DNA from: Phaeobacter bryozoorum
GTDB taxonomy: Bacteria > Pseudomonadota > Alphaproteobacteria > Rhodobacterales > Rhodobacteraceae
Length of the DNA: 64,000 nt
Direction: 5' to 3' (one strand)
Assembly (NCBI RefSeq): GCF_041893525.1
Contig: NZ_CP169068.1
In this document: in pieces, positions 7,952 through 16,686 of the stretch
How the letters are laid out: each line of letters begins with the position of its first letter
Numbering within the stretch: position 1 is the first letter of the stretch
The notes under the pieces: model-generated
The model's database searches: none
Told to the model about the DNA's origin: nothing
Seen by the model: only the letters and a program-made list of their open reading frames with translations
Made by a program: the position numbers and the translations under genes

Positions 7952-8398
7952 TCAGCGCGCGGCGGCCGCCGTCAGTTTTGCCAGCGCGCCCTGCATCTTG
8001 GCGATGACATCGGCATCAGCCGCGATATCCAGACCCGCCAGCATCTCTGACGGGTTTTCATAGGTCAGCCAGACCTGCCCCTCGGCATCCTCATGGACCA
8101 GAACCTTCAGCGGCAGGAAAAGCCCCGCCCGCATATCCGCCTGCATCGCGGGGGTGCCCAGCTGGGGGTTGCCAAAGATCAGGAGTTGCGCCTCGGCGAG
8201 GGACATATCCACGGCTGCCGCACCCGCAGCGTGGTCCACCCGGGCAAAAACCGTGGCCCCGGCGCCTTCGACCGCCGCCTGTAGCGCATCCATGGTGTCA
8301 GACACGGAACTCGGGCTCGGAACCGTCATCAGTTCGGCTGCGGCCGGGATCGCGGAGAGGGCAGCAAGAGTTCCGGCAAGGGCGAGGGATTTGATCAT
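7952..8398 (-). CDS. DUF302 exported protein
   Basis: A 148-residue protein with an N-terminal signal peptide (MIKSLALAGTLAALSAIPAAA, cleavage about residue 21) followed by a DUF302 domain, recognisable by the SVSDTMDALQAAVEGAG helix and the FGNPQLGTPAMQADMRAGLFLPLKVLV core. DUF302 proteins are periplasmic or membrane-linked in many Proteobacteria, with no established reaction. The start at 8398 is set by the signal peptide; a longer frame upstream is Cys/Trp-rich and implausible. Confidence 0.87.
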   Translation of the reverse strand: MIKSLALAGTLAALSAIPAAAELMTVPSPSSVSDTMDALQAAVEGAGATVFARVDHAAGAAAVDMSLAEAQLLIFGNPQLGTPAMQADMRAGLFLPLKVLVHEDAEGQVWLTYENPSEMLAGLDIAADADVIAKMQGALAKLTAAAAR

Positions 8399-8671
8399 GG
8401 CGATGGCTCCGAGAAAATGACAACATGCCAGCAGCACAGGCCAAGCGGGGCAAACAGGCAATTCACATCTCAGGCATCGGCAGAGTGTCGCTGACCTGAC
8501 CGCCCCTCTGTGGCCCACCCTCTGCCAGGCAAGACCCGCGGTCGACGCCCCAAGGCCACGCGCGGCCTGCGGCACCGCGCCTGCTTTCCATTCCTCACGT
8601 AATGGCGTCTATTGCGCGGCGACAGCGCAACCGGCGCCTCCGGTTGCGATCACAGACACGAAAGTTCTCCC

Positions 8672-9154
8672 ATGCCCCGCGTCCGCAAGACCCGCCTCCC
8701 AGACAGCGCCCGTTTGTGGCAGATGGTATCGCCCGGTGATTTTGTCGATGGCTATGCGGTCGACAGTCCGCTCACCCCGCGTGAGGCCGCCGATATCGGC
8801 CTGTCGATGCCGGGCTGGGCAGCCGCACTCCTGCGGCTGCGCAATGCCTTGGTCCGCCCACTCGGGCTGAAGACCGAGGTGAGCGACACCGGCGAGGGCG
8901 CGATTTTTCCGGTGACATTCGAGGACGGCCGCGAGCTGATCCTCGGCGCCGATGATGCTCATCTCGATTTCCGGATCACCGTATTGCGGCACGAAGGACG
9001 GATTCACATGGCCACCTGGGTGCATCGTCACAATCTGCTGGGACGGATCTATCTGGCGCTGGTGATGCCGTTTCACATCCTGATCATCCGTGACAGCATG
9101 CGCCGCATCGCGCGGCACCGCCCGATGATTGCATCCCAACCACCCGCGCAGTAA
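8672..9154 (+). CDS. DUF2867 family protein
   Basis: A 160-residue protein with the features of DUF2867: FEDGRELILGADDAHLDFRI followed by a beta segment and a hydrophobic HNLLGRIYLALVMPFH helix near the C terminus that could contact the membrane. No catalytic motif is known. The start at 8672 (MPRVRKTRLPD) is preferred to an upstream in-frame codon because the extension is low complexity. It lies directly before hisF and may be co-transcribed with it. Confidence 0.82.
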   Translation: MPRVRKTRLPDSARLWQMVSPGDFVDGYAVDSPLTPREAADIGLSMPGWAAALLRLRNALVRPLGLKTEVSDTGEGAIFPVTFEDGRELILGADDAHLDFRITVLRHEGRIHMATWVHRHNLLGRIYLALVMPFHILIIRDSMRRIARHRPMIASQPPAQ

Positions 9155-9189
9155 AGACACAAGGCACCCCCAGCGGCAAAGGGATCGCC

Positions 9190-9951
9190 ATGCTGAAGAC
9201 CCGTATCATCCCCTGTCTCGACGTGGCTGACGGCCGCGTGGTCAAAGGTGTCAATTTTGTCGGCCTGCGCGATGCCGGAGACCCGGTTGAGGCAGCCAAG
9301 GCCTATGACGCGGCAGGCGCGGATGAAATCTGCTTTCTCGACATTCATGCAACCCACGAAAATCGCGGCACCATGTTCGATATGGTGCGACGCACCGCAG
9401 AGCAGTGTTTTGTGCCGCTGACCGTGGGCGGTGGGGTGCGCACAAAGGATGATGTGCGCGCGTTGCTGCTGGCAGGCGCCGATAAGGTGTCGTTCAATTC
9501 CGCAGCCGTGGCCAACCCGGATGTGATCCGCGAGGCGGCCGATCAGTTTGGCAGCCAGTGCATCGTCTGCGCCATCGACGCCAAGACCGTGGCCCCCGGC
9601 AAATGGGAGATCTTCACCCATGGCGGGCGCCGCGAAACCGGCATTGATGCGGTGGACTTCGCCCGGCTGGTCGTTGCCAAGGGCGCCGGGGAAATCCTGC
9701 TCACCTCGATGGATCGCGACGGCACGAAATCCGGCTTCAACCTGCCGCTCACCCGCGCCATTTCGGATGCGGTTGACGTGCCGGTGATTGCCTCTGGCGG
9801 GGTTGGCACGCTCGACCATCTGGTCGAGGGCGTCACCGAAGGCGGCGCCAGCGCGGTTCTGGCGGCGTCGATCTTCCACTTTGGCGAATACACCATCCAG
9901 GAGGCCAAAGAGCATATGGCCAAGGCCGGTATCCCGATGAGGCTGACATGA
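9190..9951 (+). CDS. hisF: Imidazole glycerol phosphate synthase, cyclase subunit
   Basis: A (beta/alpha)8 cyclase that joins PRFAR and ammonia from HisH to give IGP and AICAR. It has 253 residues. The catalytic Asp residues are visible in IPCLDVADGRVVKGV (D11) and LTSMDRDGTKSGF (about D130). The C terminus overlaps hisE by four bases (ATGA), showing coupling of hisF and hisE. Confidence 0.98.
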   Translation: MLKTRIIPCLDVADGRVVKGVNFVGLRDAGDPVEAAKAYDAAGADEICFLDIHATHENRGTMFDMVRRTAEQCFVPLTVGGGVRTKDDVRALLLAGADKVSFNSAAVANPDVIREAADQFGSQCIVCAIDAKTVAPGKWEIFTHGGRRETGIDAVDFARLVVAKGAGEILLTSMDRDGTKSGFNLPLTRAISDAVDVPVIASGGVGTLDHLVEGVTEGGASAVLAASIFHFGEYTIQEAKEHMAKAGIPMRLT

Positions 9952-10265
9952 GCCTGCTGCACGATCTCGAAGCCACCATTCTGTCCCGCAAGGGGGCTGA
10001 TCCGGAGAGCAGCTGGACCGCCAAACTGCTGGCCAAGGGTCCAGAGAAATGCGCCGAGAAATTCGGCGAGGAAGCCATTGAGGCCATCATCGAGGCGGTG
10101 AAGGACAACACGGCCGGACTTGCCTCCGAGGGCGCCGATGTGCTGTATCATTTTCTGGTGATGCTGGCGGCCCGCGATGTGGCGCTGGATGATGTGCTAC
10201 AGGTTCTGGCCGAGCGTCAGGGTCTGAGCGGCATCGCCGAGAAGGCCGCCCGCCCCAAGGGCTGA
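9948..10265 (+). CDS. hisE: Phosphoribosyl-ATP pyrophosphatase
   Basis: MazG-like hydrolase acting on PR-ATP in the second step of histidine synthesis. It has 105 residues and is a stand-alone HisE rather than the HisIE fusion seen in enterobacteria. The metal-binding helix with EKCAEKFGEEAIEAIIEA is conserved (about residues 34-50). It starts inside the hisF stop codon. A cyclohydrolase (hisI) is not in the window. Confidence 0.96.
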   Translation: MSLLHDLEATILSRKGADPESSWTAKLLAKGPEKCAEKFGEEAIEAIIEAVKDNTAGLASEGADVLYHFLVMLAARDVALDDVLQVLAERQGLSGIAEKAARPKG

Positions 10266-10389
10266 AATCCAGGCCATGCGGCGGATCAGCGGAGGCGCAG
10301 CCTCGGCGCGGCACGCGCGGCTTGCCCTTGACGCGCAAAGACCCCTTACAATCGTTAAGGTCCTTCAAGGGGATCCCAACACATCGTCT

Positions 10390-10460
10390 GCGCCGCGCAG
10401 CGGCGCCCGGCCCAACCGTGTATGCCGCCCGTCAGGGCGGCGGGAATGGGCGGGAGCGCC
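10390..10460 (+). repeat. Structured intergenic repeat, copy A
   Basis: Architecture: hairpin GCGCCGC-gca-GCGGCGC (10390-10406), three bases, GCCCAAC (10410-10416), hairpin GCCGCCC-gtca-GGGCGGC (10424-10441), then GGGAA and GGGCGGGAGC (10448-10457). The same order and nearly the same spacing recur at 35624-35698 with different stem sequences but conserved single-stranded motifs. Confidence 0.6.
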
Positions 10461-10478
10461 CTGCCCGGCGGTCGGGCA

Positions 10479-10949
10479 TCACAGTTTCGACGAGATGATT
10501 CCGGTGGCAAACCCACCCATGCGCAGCTCGCCAAACAGGCACTGATATTCAATCTTGGGGCACCGGTTCTGGATCACGGTGAGGCCTGCCGCTTCTGCCC
10601 GTTCAGCCGCTTCGGCATGTTCGACTTCGATCTGCATCCAGATCGTCTGCAGCCCCTCGCAGACCTCCAGCGCCTCCTCGACAATGGATGGGACCGCCTC
10701 TGAGCGGCGAAAGATGTCGACCATATGCACCGGCTCGTCGATGTCCCGTAGACTGGCGTGAATGGTCTGGCCGAACAGGGTTTTGCCGGGATGACCGGGA
10801 TTCACCGGCAGGACGCGATAGCCCTTGAGCCCGAGATAGCGGGCCACATAGTAGCTGGGACGCACCGGGTTCGTGGAGACCCCGACCACGGCAATGGTCT
10901 TGCTCCGTGTGAGCACGTCCTTCAGATGTCGATCGGAATAGTCTGGCAT
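10479..10949 (-). CDS. CoA-binding (Rossmann) domain protein
   Basis: A 156-residue single-domain protein of the YccU/CoA_binding type. It has the nucleotide-binding start TIAVVGVSTNPVRPSYYVARYL at residue ~18, the VNPGHPGKTLFGQ turn and the conserved C-terminal NRCPKIEYQ segment. The family binds CoA or a related nucleotide and is thought to be regulatory; no reaction is proven. It converges on hisE. Confidence 0.88.
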   Translation of the reverse strand: MPDYSDRHLKDVLTRSKTIAVVGVSTNPVRPSYYVARYLGLKGYRVLPVNPGHPGKTLFGQTIHASLRDIDEPVHMVDIFRRSEAVPSIVEEALEVCEGLQTIWMQIEVEHAEAAERAEAAGLTVIQNRCPKIEYQCLFGELRMGGFATGIISSKL

Positions 10950-11116
10950 CGCTCCCCCGGCTGTTCTGGCCTCGTATCAAGGCGCCCTCATCGCGCTTCG
11001 ATCTGCCTGACCCTATCGGCTGGGACACGAGGTGCAAGATGAATTGCAACGGCTCTGACGCCCGCTGGCGGACCAGCCTGTTGGCGCAAGAACGAGAGAT
11101 AAAGCCCGGTCAGACA

Positions 11117-11147
11117 ATAAAAAAGCGCCCAGGACAAACCTGGGCGC
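11117..11147 (-). terminator. Intrinsic terminator of the YHS gene
   Basis: Nine-bp perfect stem GCGCCCAGG/CCTGGGCGC (11125-11133 with 11139-11147). On the minus strand it is followed by TTTTTTATTG. It lies about 170 nt beyond the stop of the YHS gene, the only minus-strand gene pointing here. Confidence 0.8.
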
Positions 11148-11316
11148 GAGGTATGGAACGAGGGACAGTGAAAAAGATCTGCGAAGGTTCCAATTCGCAG
11201 TCTGTTAATAATATGGGATGGTCATCGCGTTTTGAAAGGGATCCTCTCAAATTCGTGACATTTCTCCTGCGGGGCCAGTCACATAGGCCCATAGCACAAG
11301 CAGGCGTTCGAGGCGG

Positions 11317-11982
11317 TCATTTGCGCAGGACGGCTGGCCACTGCTGTTCGGCATCAGCGATCAACCTCAGCCGCTCCGCCTCCCAGGCGGCCAATGCGCT
11401 GGGGTTGTTCAGGAGATAGAGTCGCCCGTCGGCAATCACCCAGAGCGTCGGATTGCCGGGCGCCAGATATCCCTGCGACAGCGCATAGGCGCAATAGCCG
11501 CCAAATCGTGGCGCAAAAGCTCTGGGATTGCGTTCGAATTCTTCCTGATTCTGCGATGAGGCAAAGCGCCAGATCGCCCCGCGCCACAGGATCGCATGGT
11601 CTTGCTGACCGGGGATTGCCGCGCCATCCTGAAAGAACGCCACCACGTCATGGCCGCCCACCGCCAGCCCACGCGGCGCGGAGACCAGTGCAACCTCCGC
11701 CCGTGCTGGCGTGGCTGTCAGCATCGCTGCGGCCAGGGTGATCAGCGCGCCCAGGCACAGGGCGGCGAGCCTGGATCCCGCCTTGGCATCGCTTCGCGAC
11801 GCGGCCCCGCCGACCACCAGACCGGCCAGCCAACCGGCCAGCCAACCAGCCACCAGTTCTGCCGAGGCACCCAACACGGGCTGTGCGCAGGCGCGCCAGC
11901 TCCGGCAGATGATGGCAGTCGAAAACGTCACAGGCGTGCAGGTCCTTGTCAGGAAACTGGGGTTGAATTTAAAGCGCAGCAA
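11317..11982 (-). CDS. Exported YHS-domain protein
   Basis: The C-terminal ~120 residues form a YHS domain of the secreted type (GLAVGGHDVVAFFQDGAAI, then FASSQNQEEFERNPRAFAPRFGGYCAYA), a small fold that may bind metal. It is preceded by a hydrophobic segment ending ATPARA, a Sec signal with cleavage near residue 96 of the longest frame. The start is doubtful: 11982 is a TTG, and an internal codon nearer the signal peptide is possible. Upstream of the signal the frame contains a 12-bp tandem repeat coding for AGWLAGWLAG. Confidence 0.72.
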   Translation of the reverse strand: MLRFKFNPSFLTRTCTPVTFSTAIICRSWRACAQPVLGASAELVAGWLAGWLAGLVVGGAASRSDAKAGSRLAALCLGALITLAAAMLTATPARAEVALVSAPRGLAVGGHDVVAFFQDGAAIPGQQDHAILWRGAIWRFASSQNQEEFERNPRAFAPRFGGYCAYALSQGYLAPGNPTLWVIADGRLYLLNNPSALAAWEAERLRLIADAEQQWPAVLRK

Positions 11983-12149
11983 GAACAGTCGCTCTTACCC
12001 GGCCAAGTCTGCCCGGCGCGCAGGCCGCTGCAAAGGGTGGATACGCATTTGTGATGGATCCGTGACCTTTGCACAGATGCGCCCAACCCCTGATCGGGGC
12101 TGGGCCGCCGCTAGCGGTTCAGCTGGCGGCATCGACAGGCAGGCAAGGC

Positions 12150-12926
12150 TTAGCGCGCAATAGAGGCATAAAGCGCAATCGCCGCGGCATTGGAGACGTT
12201 CAGCGATCCGAATCCGCCCGCCGCGTCAATCTTCACCAGATGATCCACAGTTTCCTTGGTCTTCTGGCGCAGGCCCGGCCCTTCGGCCCCCAGCACCAGG
12301 GCTACCGGATCCCCCTTGCGCCCCTCAAGCACGGTTTCGATGGTCTCTTCCGCCTCGCCATCAAGGCCGAGCACCAGAAACCCCATCCGCTGCAACTCGA
12401 CGATGGTATCGGCGAGATTGCGCATCCGCAGATAGGGCTGGCGCTCAAGCGCGCCGCTGGCGGTTTTGGCAAGGGCGCCGGTTTCCGGTGCCGAGTTATG
12501 CCGCGTGCCGATCACGGCGCTGGCGCCCAGCACCTCGGCCGAGCGCAGGATGGCACCGACGTTATGCGGATCAGTGACCCGGTCCAGGAGCACCACACGC
12601 GGGCGTTCCGCACCGATGCAGTTTTCCGCCAGACCGCCCCAGTTCAACGGCTTGACCTCCATCGCCGCGCCCTGATGGACGGATTGTTTGTCGATCGGCG
12701 GGTTGAACTTGCGCGGGTCGATCACCTCGGCTTCGATGCCCGACTGGGCGATGGCATCGGCCAGTTTCGCCTCGGCGTTCTGGGTCACCATCAGACGCAG
12801 TTTTTCGCGCTTGGGATTGAGCAGCGCATCGCGCACCGCATGAAGACCGAACAACCATACCGTTTCCGCCGAGGCTGCCTTTTTGGACTGCTCTTTTTCG
12901 ACGACCCATTTGGGTTTTTTAGACAT
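12150..12926 (-). CDS. rlmB: 23S rRNA 2'-O-methyltransferase, TrmH/RlmB type (SpoU family)
   Basis: A 258-residue SPOUT methyltransferase predicted to 2'-O-methylate a ribose in 23S rRNA. A short basic tail is followed by the SpoU substrate-binding domain (LFGLHAVRDALLN, about residue 25) and the knotted catalytic domain with motif 1 (RVVLLDRVTDPHNVGAILRSAE), motif 2 (VALVLGAEGPGLR) and motif 3 (SLNVSNAAAIALY). The start at 12926 lies beyond tRNA-Tyr on the opposite strand; longer frames read through the tRNA and are excluded. Exact target (G2251 or another site) is inferred from family only. Confidence 0.9.
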   Translation of the reverse strand: MSKKPKWVVEKEQSKKAASAETVWLFGLHAVRDALLNPKREKLRLMVTQNAEAKLADAIAQSGIEAEVIDPRKFNPPIDKQSVHQGAAMEVKPLNWGGLAENCIGAERPRVVLLDRVTDPHNVGAILRSAEVLGASAVIGTRHNSAPETGALAKTASGALERQPYLRMRNLADTIVELQRMGFLVLGLDGEAEETIETVLEGRKGDPVALVLGAEGPGLRQKTKETVDHLVKIDAAGGFGSLNVSNAAAIALYASIAR

Positions 12927-13046
12927 TTTGCTCTCCAGCAGAAAGAAATCCGGACCCGTGTGAAAATCTGGCGATTTTCCTGTTGACGCCCCTTTGGCCT
13001 GCTTGTAATCACGCCTCCACATCAGGTGCAACACGCAACTGATTGT

Positions 13047-13130
13047 GGGCGACAGGCCGCAAGGTGTGGCAGGGGACTGTAACTCCCTCGCGGAGACGCA
13101 CGCCTGGTTCGATTCCAGGGTCGCCCACCA
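13047..13130 (+). tRNA. tRNA-Tyr (anticodon GTA)
   Basis: Class II tRNA with acceptor GGGCGAC/GTCGCCC, anticodon loop CTGTAAC (GTA at 13079-13081), a long variable arm as expected for bacterial Tyr, T-loop TTCGATT, discriminator A and encoded CCA at 13128-13130. It is divergent from rlmB. Confidence 0.96.
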
Positions 13131-13169
13131 TCTTCTCTCTTTCAGCACCGGTAAGCAAGAAGATGGTGG
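13125..13169 (+). repeat. 12-bp perfect inverted repeat overlapping the tRNA-Tyr 3' end
   Basis: CCACCATCTTCT (13125-13136) is the exact reverse complement of AGAAGATGGTGG (13158-13169). The left arm includes the last acceptor bases, discriminator and CCA of the tRNA. No T-run follows, so it is not a standard terminator. Confidence 0.8.
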
Positions 13170-13354
13170 CAACCGCCCGGACCATGGGCGCATCTCGCAA
13201 GCCTCTGATACATATCACTATTCCGGCACATCAAGACGCTCAGCCGCTGAGCTGCTTTCCATGTCATCTGCTGATGATCCGTGGCTGCGGCAGAAGAAAA
13301 CCGGCGCAGCAATCTGCACCGGCCTCATCGAATTGGAGATTGGACGCGAAGGCT

Positions 13355-13882
13355 TCAGCGGTCCTGTTCGGCCTGTGCGACGGCGGAATGGACCCAGCTC
13401 ACCAACGCCTCAAGGTCCGGTTCGGCCTCCTGTGCCAGCCCGTCGGAAAAGCTCTGAAACGCCTCCACGTTCATCCGGTTCACACCTGAAACCACGACCG
13501 CGCCGCGCGCCAGCGCTTCGCCGATAACGGGGCGCATCCCGCGCCCGTCAGCTTCGTGTTTGCCAAATTTATTGACCAGCAGAACCTGCGGCGCCGGGTC
13601 CTGCCCCAGCGCTGCCGTGACCTGTCCAACCGCGCGCTCCAGCGCCTCGGGGTTCAGGCGGCAGCCGCGTGCCTCGGGGCCGAGAGACTGCGAGATGCGG
13701 ATGGTTTCGCCCGCGGGCAGAACGCGCACATCCATGTCACAGAGCTGGCTGTCGTAGCATTCGGTGTTGGTCTGGACGATGCCAGCCAGCCGCAGCCCAT
13801 CGGCCTGCAACCGCTCCGCCAGGGCGCTGAGCAGTTTATCGGTGGCACCGCGTTCCTGGGTCATCACGTAGGACAGATGCAT
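13355..13882 (-). CDS. DUF2478 protein (predicted nucleoside-triphosphatase-like)
   Basis: A 175-residue DUF2478 protein. The N terminus (LSYVMTQERGATDKLLSALAERL) and the internal QVLLVNKFGKHEADGRGMRP segment are typical; the family resembles small P-loop-like NTPases and in some genomes is linked to molybdenum genes. No molybdenum genes are seen here. It sits just downstream of bioC on the same strand, with a ~96-nt gap, and could be read with the biotin operon. Confidence 0.82.
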   Translation of the reverse strand: MHLSYVMTQERGATDKLLSALAERLQADGLRLAGIVQTNTECYDSQLCDMDVRVLPAGETIRISQSLGPEARGCRLNPEALERAVGQVTAALGQDPAPQVLLVNKFGKHEADGRGMRPVIGEALARGAVVVSGVNRMNVEAFQSFSDGLAQEAEPDLEALVSWVHSAVAQAEQDR

Positions 13883-13978
13883 TGTGGCCTCTTGCTAGGA
13901 AATTGCGTGCCCGCAGGCTAACCCCAAATGCACATGACAGCCAGAGGCCCGATTGCCGCGCGATACACGACTTTGGCA

Positions 13979-14767
13979 TCAGACACGCTGTGCCAGCATC
14001 AGCACCGGATCATAGGTCAGCCGCACGCCCCCCTGATGGCCAAAGCGGCGACGATAGTCCTCCTCGAACTGGCGCAGCCTTCTGCGGGTCCAGCCTCCCC
14101 GAGACTGGCCATTCACGCCCGTTGCCCGCAGGTGGTGCAGCACGGCGCGCGGGGTCTCAAAGCTGAGCGTGATCGGAGCCTGCCGCAACTCGACAAGTCG
14201 CAGCCCCGGCGGCAGATGCTGCGCCCATTCGTGGTGATCCATGTAGTTGGGCGCCGCCGCCCCGGACCCCAGCGCGACCAATTCGTGGAAATGCGCGTGC
14301 CCAAAGCCAGAGAGCGCCAGCCACCCACCGGGGCGCAGCGCGGTCTCAAACCCTTGCAGGAGGGAAGGCAGGTCGCCGATCCACTGCACAACCGAGGCAG
14401 CCGCGATCAGGTCCAGGTTTTCGGGCAGCGCGAGGGTTTCGATCCGTCCCGGCAGGAAGAGCGCCGATTGCCCATGCGCTGCCAGAACCGGCTGAAGGCC
14501 TGCCTCTGCCTCTGGCACAAGGTCGTTGAGCGTGAGATGGCGGACCGACAGATCCCGCAACAGCGCATCGGTCAGATGGCCGGTCCCTGCCCCGAATTCA
14601 AACAGATGTGCGACGGGGGAGGTGCCGATATGTGCAGCGAGGAGCGCCGACAGCTCTGCCGCGATCTGTGCCTGCGCGCTGGCAGCATCGTGGTAGCTCC
14701 CAAGCCCACGGCGAAAGGCGCGGGCCACGCGGGCGGCATCCACGGTTGGGGGGGGCAGATCCCTCAT
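13979..14767 (-). CDS. bioC: Malonyl-ACP O-methyltransferase, BioC type
   Basis: SAM-dependent methyltransferase that caps malonyl-ACP to start pimelate synthesis. It has 262 residues. The SAM-binding motif (LFEFGAGTGHLTDAL) is at about residue 55, followed by the DLIAAASVVQWIGDLP segment and a family-typical tail. Its start overlaps the bioG stop by four bases. It is the last clear gene of the bioBFDAGC operon; a BioC-BioG pair is a known way of opening and closing the pimeloyl pathway. Confidence 0.92.
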   Translation of the reverse strand: MRDLPPPTVDAARVARAFRRGLGSYHDAASAQAQIAAELSALLAAHIGTSPVAHLFEFGAGTGHLTDALLRDLSVRHLTLNDLVPEAEAGLQPVLAAHGQSALFLPGRIETLALPENLDLIAAASVVQWIGDLPSLLQGFETALRPGGWLALSGFGHAHFHELVALGSGAAAPNYMDHHEWAQHLPPGLRLVELRQAPITLSFETPRAVLHHLRATGVNGQSRGGWTRRRLRQFEEDYRRRFGHQGGVRLTYDPVLMLAQRV

Positions 14768-15384
14768 GACAGCAGGGCCTGCCAGCTGTCGAAGTGATCA
14801 AACGGCGCATGGGCGGCTGTGGGCAGCTCCCTCAGCGCCACGCCCGCCCAGGCCCGGTGCTGATTTGCGGGCGGAAAGATTCGGTCCCGCCCAGCGATCC
14901 AGACCAGATCAAAGCCGACAGCCGGCGCCGGTCCGCGCTGCGCGACCGCATGCAGCTCGGCCCGGCGAGCGTCAATGTCGATCTCATGGGGAGACTGCGG
15001 CGCATTGAATGTCCGGCGCAGGAACTGGGCAAAGCTCTGCTCACTCAGCCCCTCTGCGGTCCTGGCCATCACCTCCGGCGGGATGCCGCGCGTCTCGTCC
15101 ACTGGCGCAAGGGTGCCGTTGACCGCGACCTTGCGATCAAAGGGATCGCCGCGCCCCTGCTGCCAATGGGCATAACCCGCAACGCCGAAAGACCAGGCCA
15201 GCAGCGTGACATGATCGTAGCCAGACAGATCGGGGAGATCGGCATCAAGGCTGCGGAAATCGCTGACAAACAGAACATCCTCAGGGCCGGTGAGATGCGC
15301 AAAAACATCCGCCCCAATCGCCCAGCCGCCGAAGACCACAATGGCCTCGACTGCCTCGTTCTGTTTGAGCCAGCGGAATTCCAT
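14764..15384 (-). CDS. bioG: Pimeloyl-ACP methyl ester esterase, BioG type
   Basis: A 206-residue alpha/beta hydrolase (DUF452/BioG) that removes the methyl ester from pimeloyl-ACP methyl ester and so ends chain elongation. The nucleophile Ser is in LLAWSFGVAGY (about residue 65), and the His is in the C-terminal APFDHFDSW. It replaces BioH, which is not present in the window. It starts three bases after the bioA stop and overlaps bioC by four bases. Confidence 0.9.
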   Translation of the reverse strand: MEFRWLKQNEAVEAIVVFGGWAIGADVFAHLTGPEDVLFVSDFRSLDADLPDLSGYDHVTLLAWSFGVAGYAHWQQGRGDPFDRKVAVNGTLAPVDETRGIPPEVMARTAEGLSEQSFAQFLRRTFNAPQSPHEIDIDARRAELHAVAQRGPAPAVGFDLVWIAGRDRIFPPANQHRAWAGVALRELPTAAHAPFDHFDSWQALLS

Positions 15385-15387
15385 CGC

Positions 15388-16686
15388 CTAGAGTTCCCGC
15401 GCCAGCCGCAGCATGCCTGCGGTGATTTCGCTCAGTTGCTCCGGCGATGTGATGAAGGGCGGCATCGTGTAGATGTTGGTGCCGAAGGGGCGCAGGAACA
15501 CGCCCATCTCATGCGCCCGCGCGTGCGCCTCATCCGCCGAGACGCGGTGCTTCATCTCGATGACACCAATGGCGCCCAAGACCCGCACATCAGCCACATT
15601 GGGTAGATCGCGGGCCGGGGCCAGTTCGGCCTGCAACTGCTCAGCGATGGCCGCCACGGTGCCGCGCCAGTCCTGTCCGGTCAGCAGATCCAGAGAGGCC
15701 TTAGCCGCGGCGCAGGCCAGCGGATTGCCCATGTAGGTCGGCCCGTGCATGAACAGACCGGGACTGCCGCCGCCGATGCCCTCCGCCACACGGTCGTTGG
15801 TCATGGTGCAGGCAAAGGAGATATGGCCGCCGGTCAGCCCCTTGCCGAGGCAGATGATGTCCGGCTCGACAGTGCAGAAATTGGTGGCAAACAGCTCCCC
15901 CGTGCGGCCAAAGCCGGTAGCGATTTCGTCGAAGATCAGGAGGATACCCAGCTCATCGCAGATGATACGGGCCTGATTGAGATATTCCGGGTGGTAGAAA
16001 TACATACCGCCAGTACCCTGCACCACAGGTTCTAGGATGAAGGCGGCGATCCTTTCTGCGTTGGCCTCCAGCACATCGCGCAGTTCACCCAATCCGTTTA
16101 GGGCCGGGTCGTCCACCCAGTCCTCATGGATGCGGACCGGCGGGCGTGAGACGAAATGCTGCACGCTCAGCGCGCCCTGGAACAGGTGGTGCATCCCAGT
16201 GTCGGGGTCGCAGACGCTCATCGCTTTCCAGGTGTCGCCGTGATAGCCGGAGCGGATGGTGGCAAACTGCTTGCGCCCGGGCTGGCCGATGGCGTGCTGG
16301 TACTGCGCCGCCATCTTCATCGCCACCTCGACCGAGACCGAGCCCGAGTCGCAATAGAAAATGCGGGTGAGGCTTTCGGGGGTGATCTCCAAGAGCTTGC
16401 GGCCCAGGTCGATGGCGGGGTCATGGGTCAGCCCGCCGAACATCACATGCGGCAGGGTGTCGAGCTGGGCGTGGATCGCCTTGGTGATTGCCGGGTTCCT
16501 GTGGCCGTGCATCATGCACCACCAGGACGACATAGCGTCGATCAGCCTTGTGCCGTCGTCCAGCGTGATGTACATGCCCTCGCTTTCCTTCACCACAAAG
16601 GTCGGGCCAGGCTTGGCGACGTTGGTGTAAGGGTGCCAGAGGTGCTGCTGGTCGAATTCCAGCTGGGTGAGGTCTGCCGCACTCAT
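15388..16686 (-). CDS. bioA: Adenosylmethionine-8-amino-7-oxononanoate aminotransferase
   Basis: Class III PLP enzyme that uses SAM as amino donor to make 7,8-diaminopelargonate. It has 432 residues. WHPYTNVAKPGP near the N terminus, MSSWWCMMHGHRNP, LIFDEIATGFGRTG and the PLP-Lys motif ICLGKGLTGGHIS (about residue 275) are intact. It overlaps bioD by four bases. Confidence 0.97.
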   Translation of the reverse strand: MSAADLTQLEFDQQHLWHPYTNVAKPGPTFVVKESEGMYITLDDGTRLIDAMSSWWCMMHGHRNPAITKAIHAQLDTLPHVMFGGLTHDPAIDLGRKLLEITPESLTRIFYCDSGSVSVEVAMKMAAQYQHAIGQPGRKQFATIRSGYHGDTWKAMSVCDPDTGMHHLFQGALSVQHFVSRPPVRIHEDWVDDPALNGLGELRDVLEANAERIAAFILEPVVQGTGGMYFYHPEYLNQARIICDELGILLIFDEIATGFGRTGELFATNFCTVEPDIICLGKGLTGGHISFACTMTNDRVAEGIGGGSPGLFMHGPTYMGNPLACAAAKASLDLLTGQDWRGTVAAIAEQLQAELAPARDLPNVADVRVLGAIGVIEMKHRVSADEAHARAHEMGVFLRPFGTNIYTMPPFITSPEQLSEITAGMLRLAREL

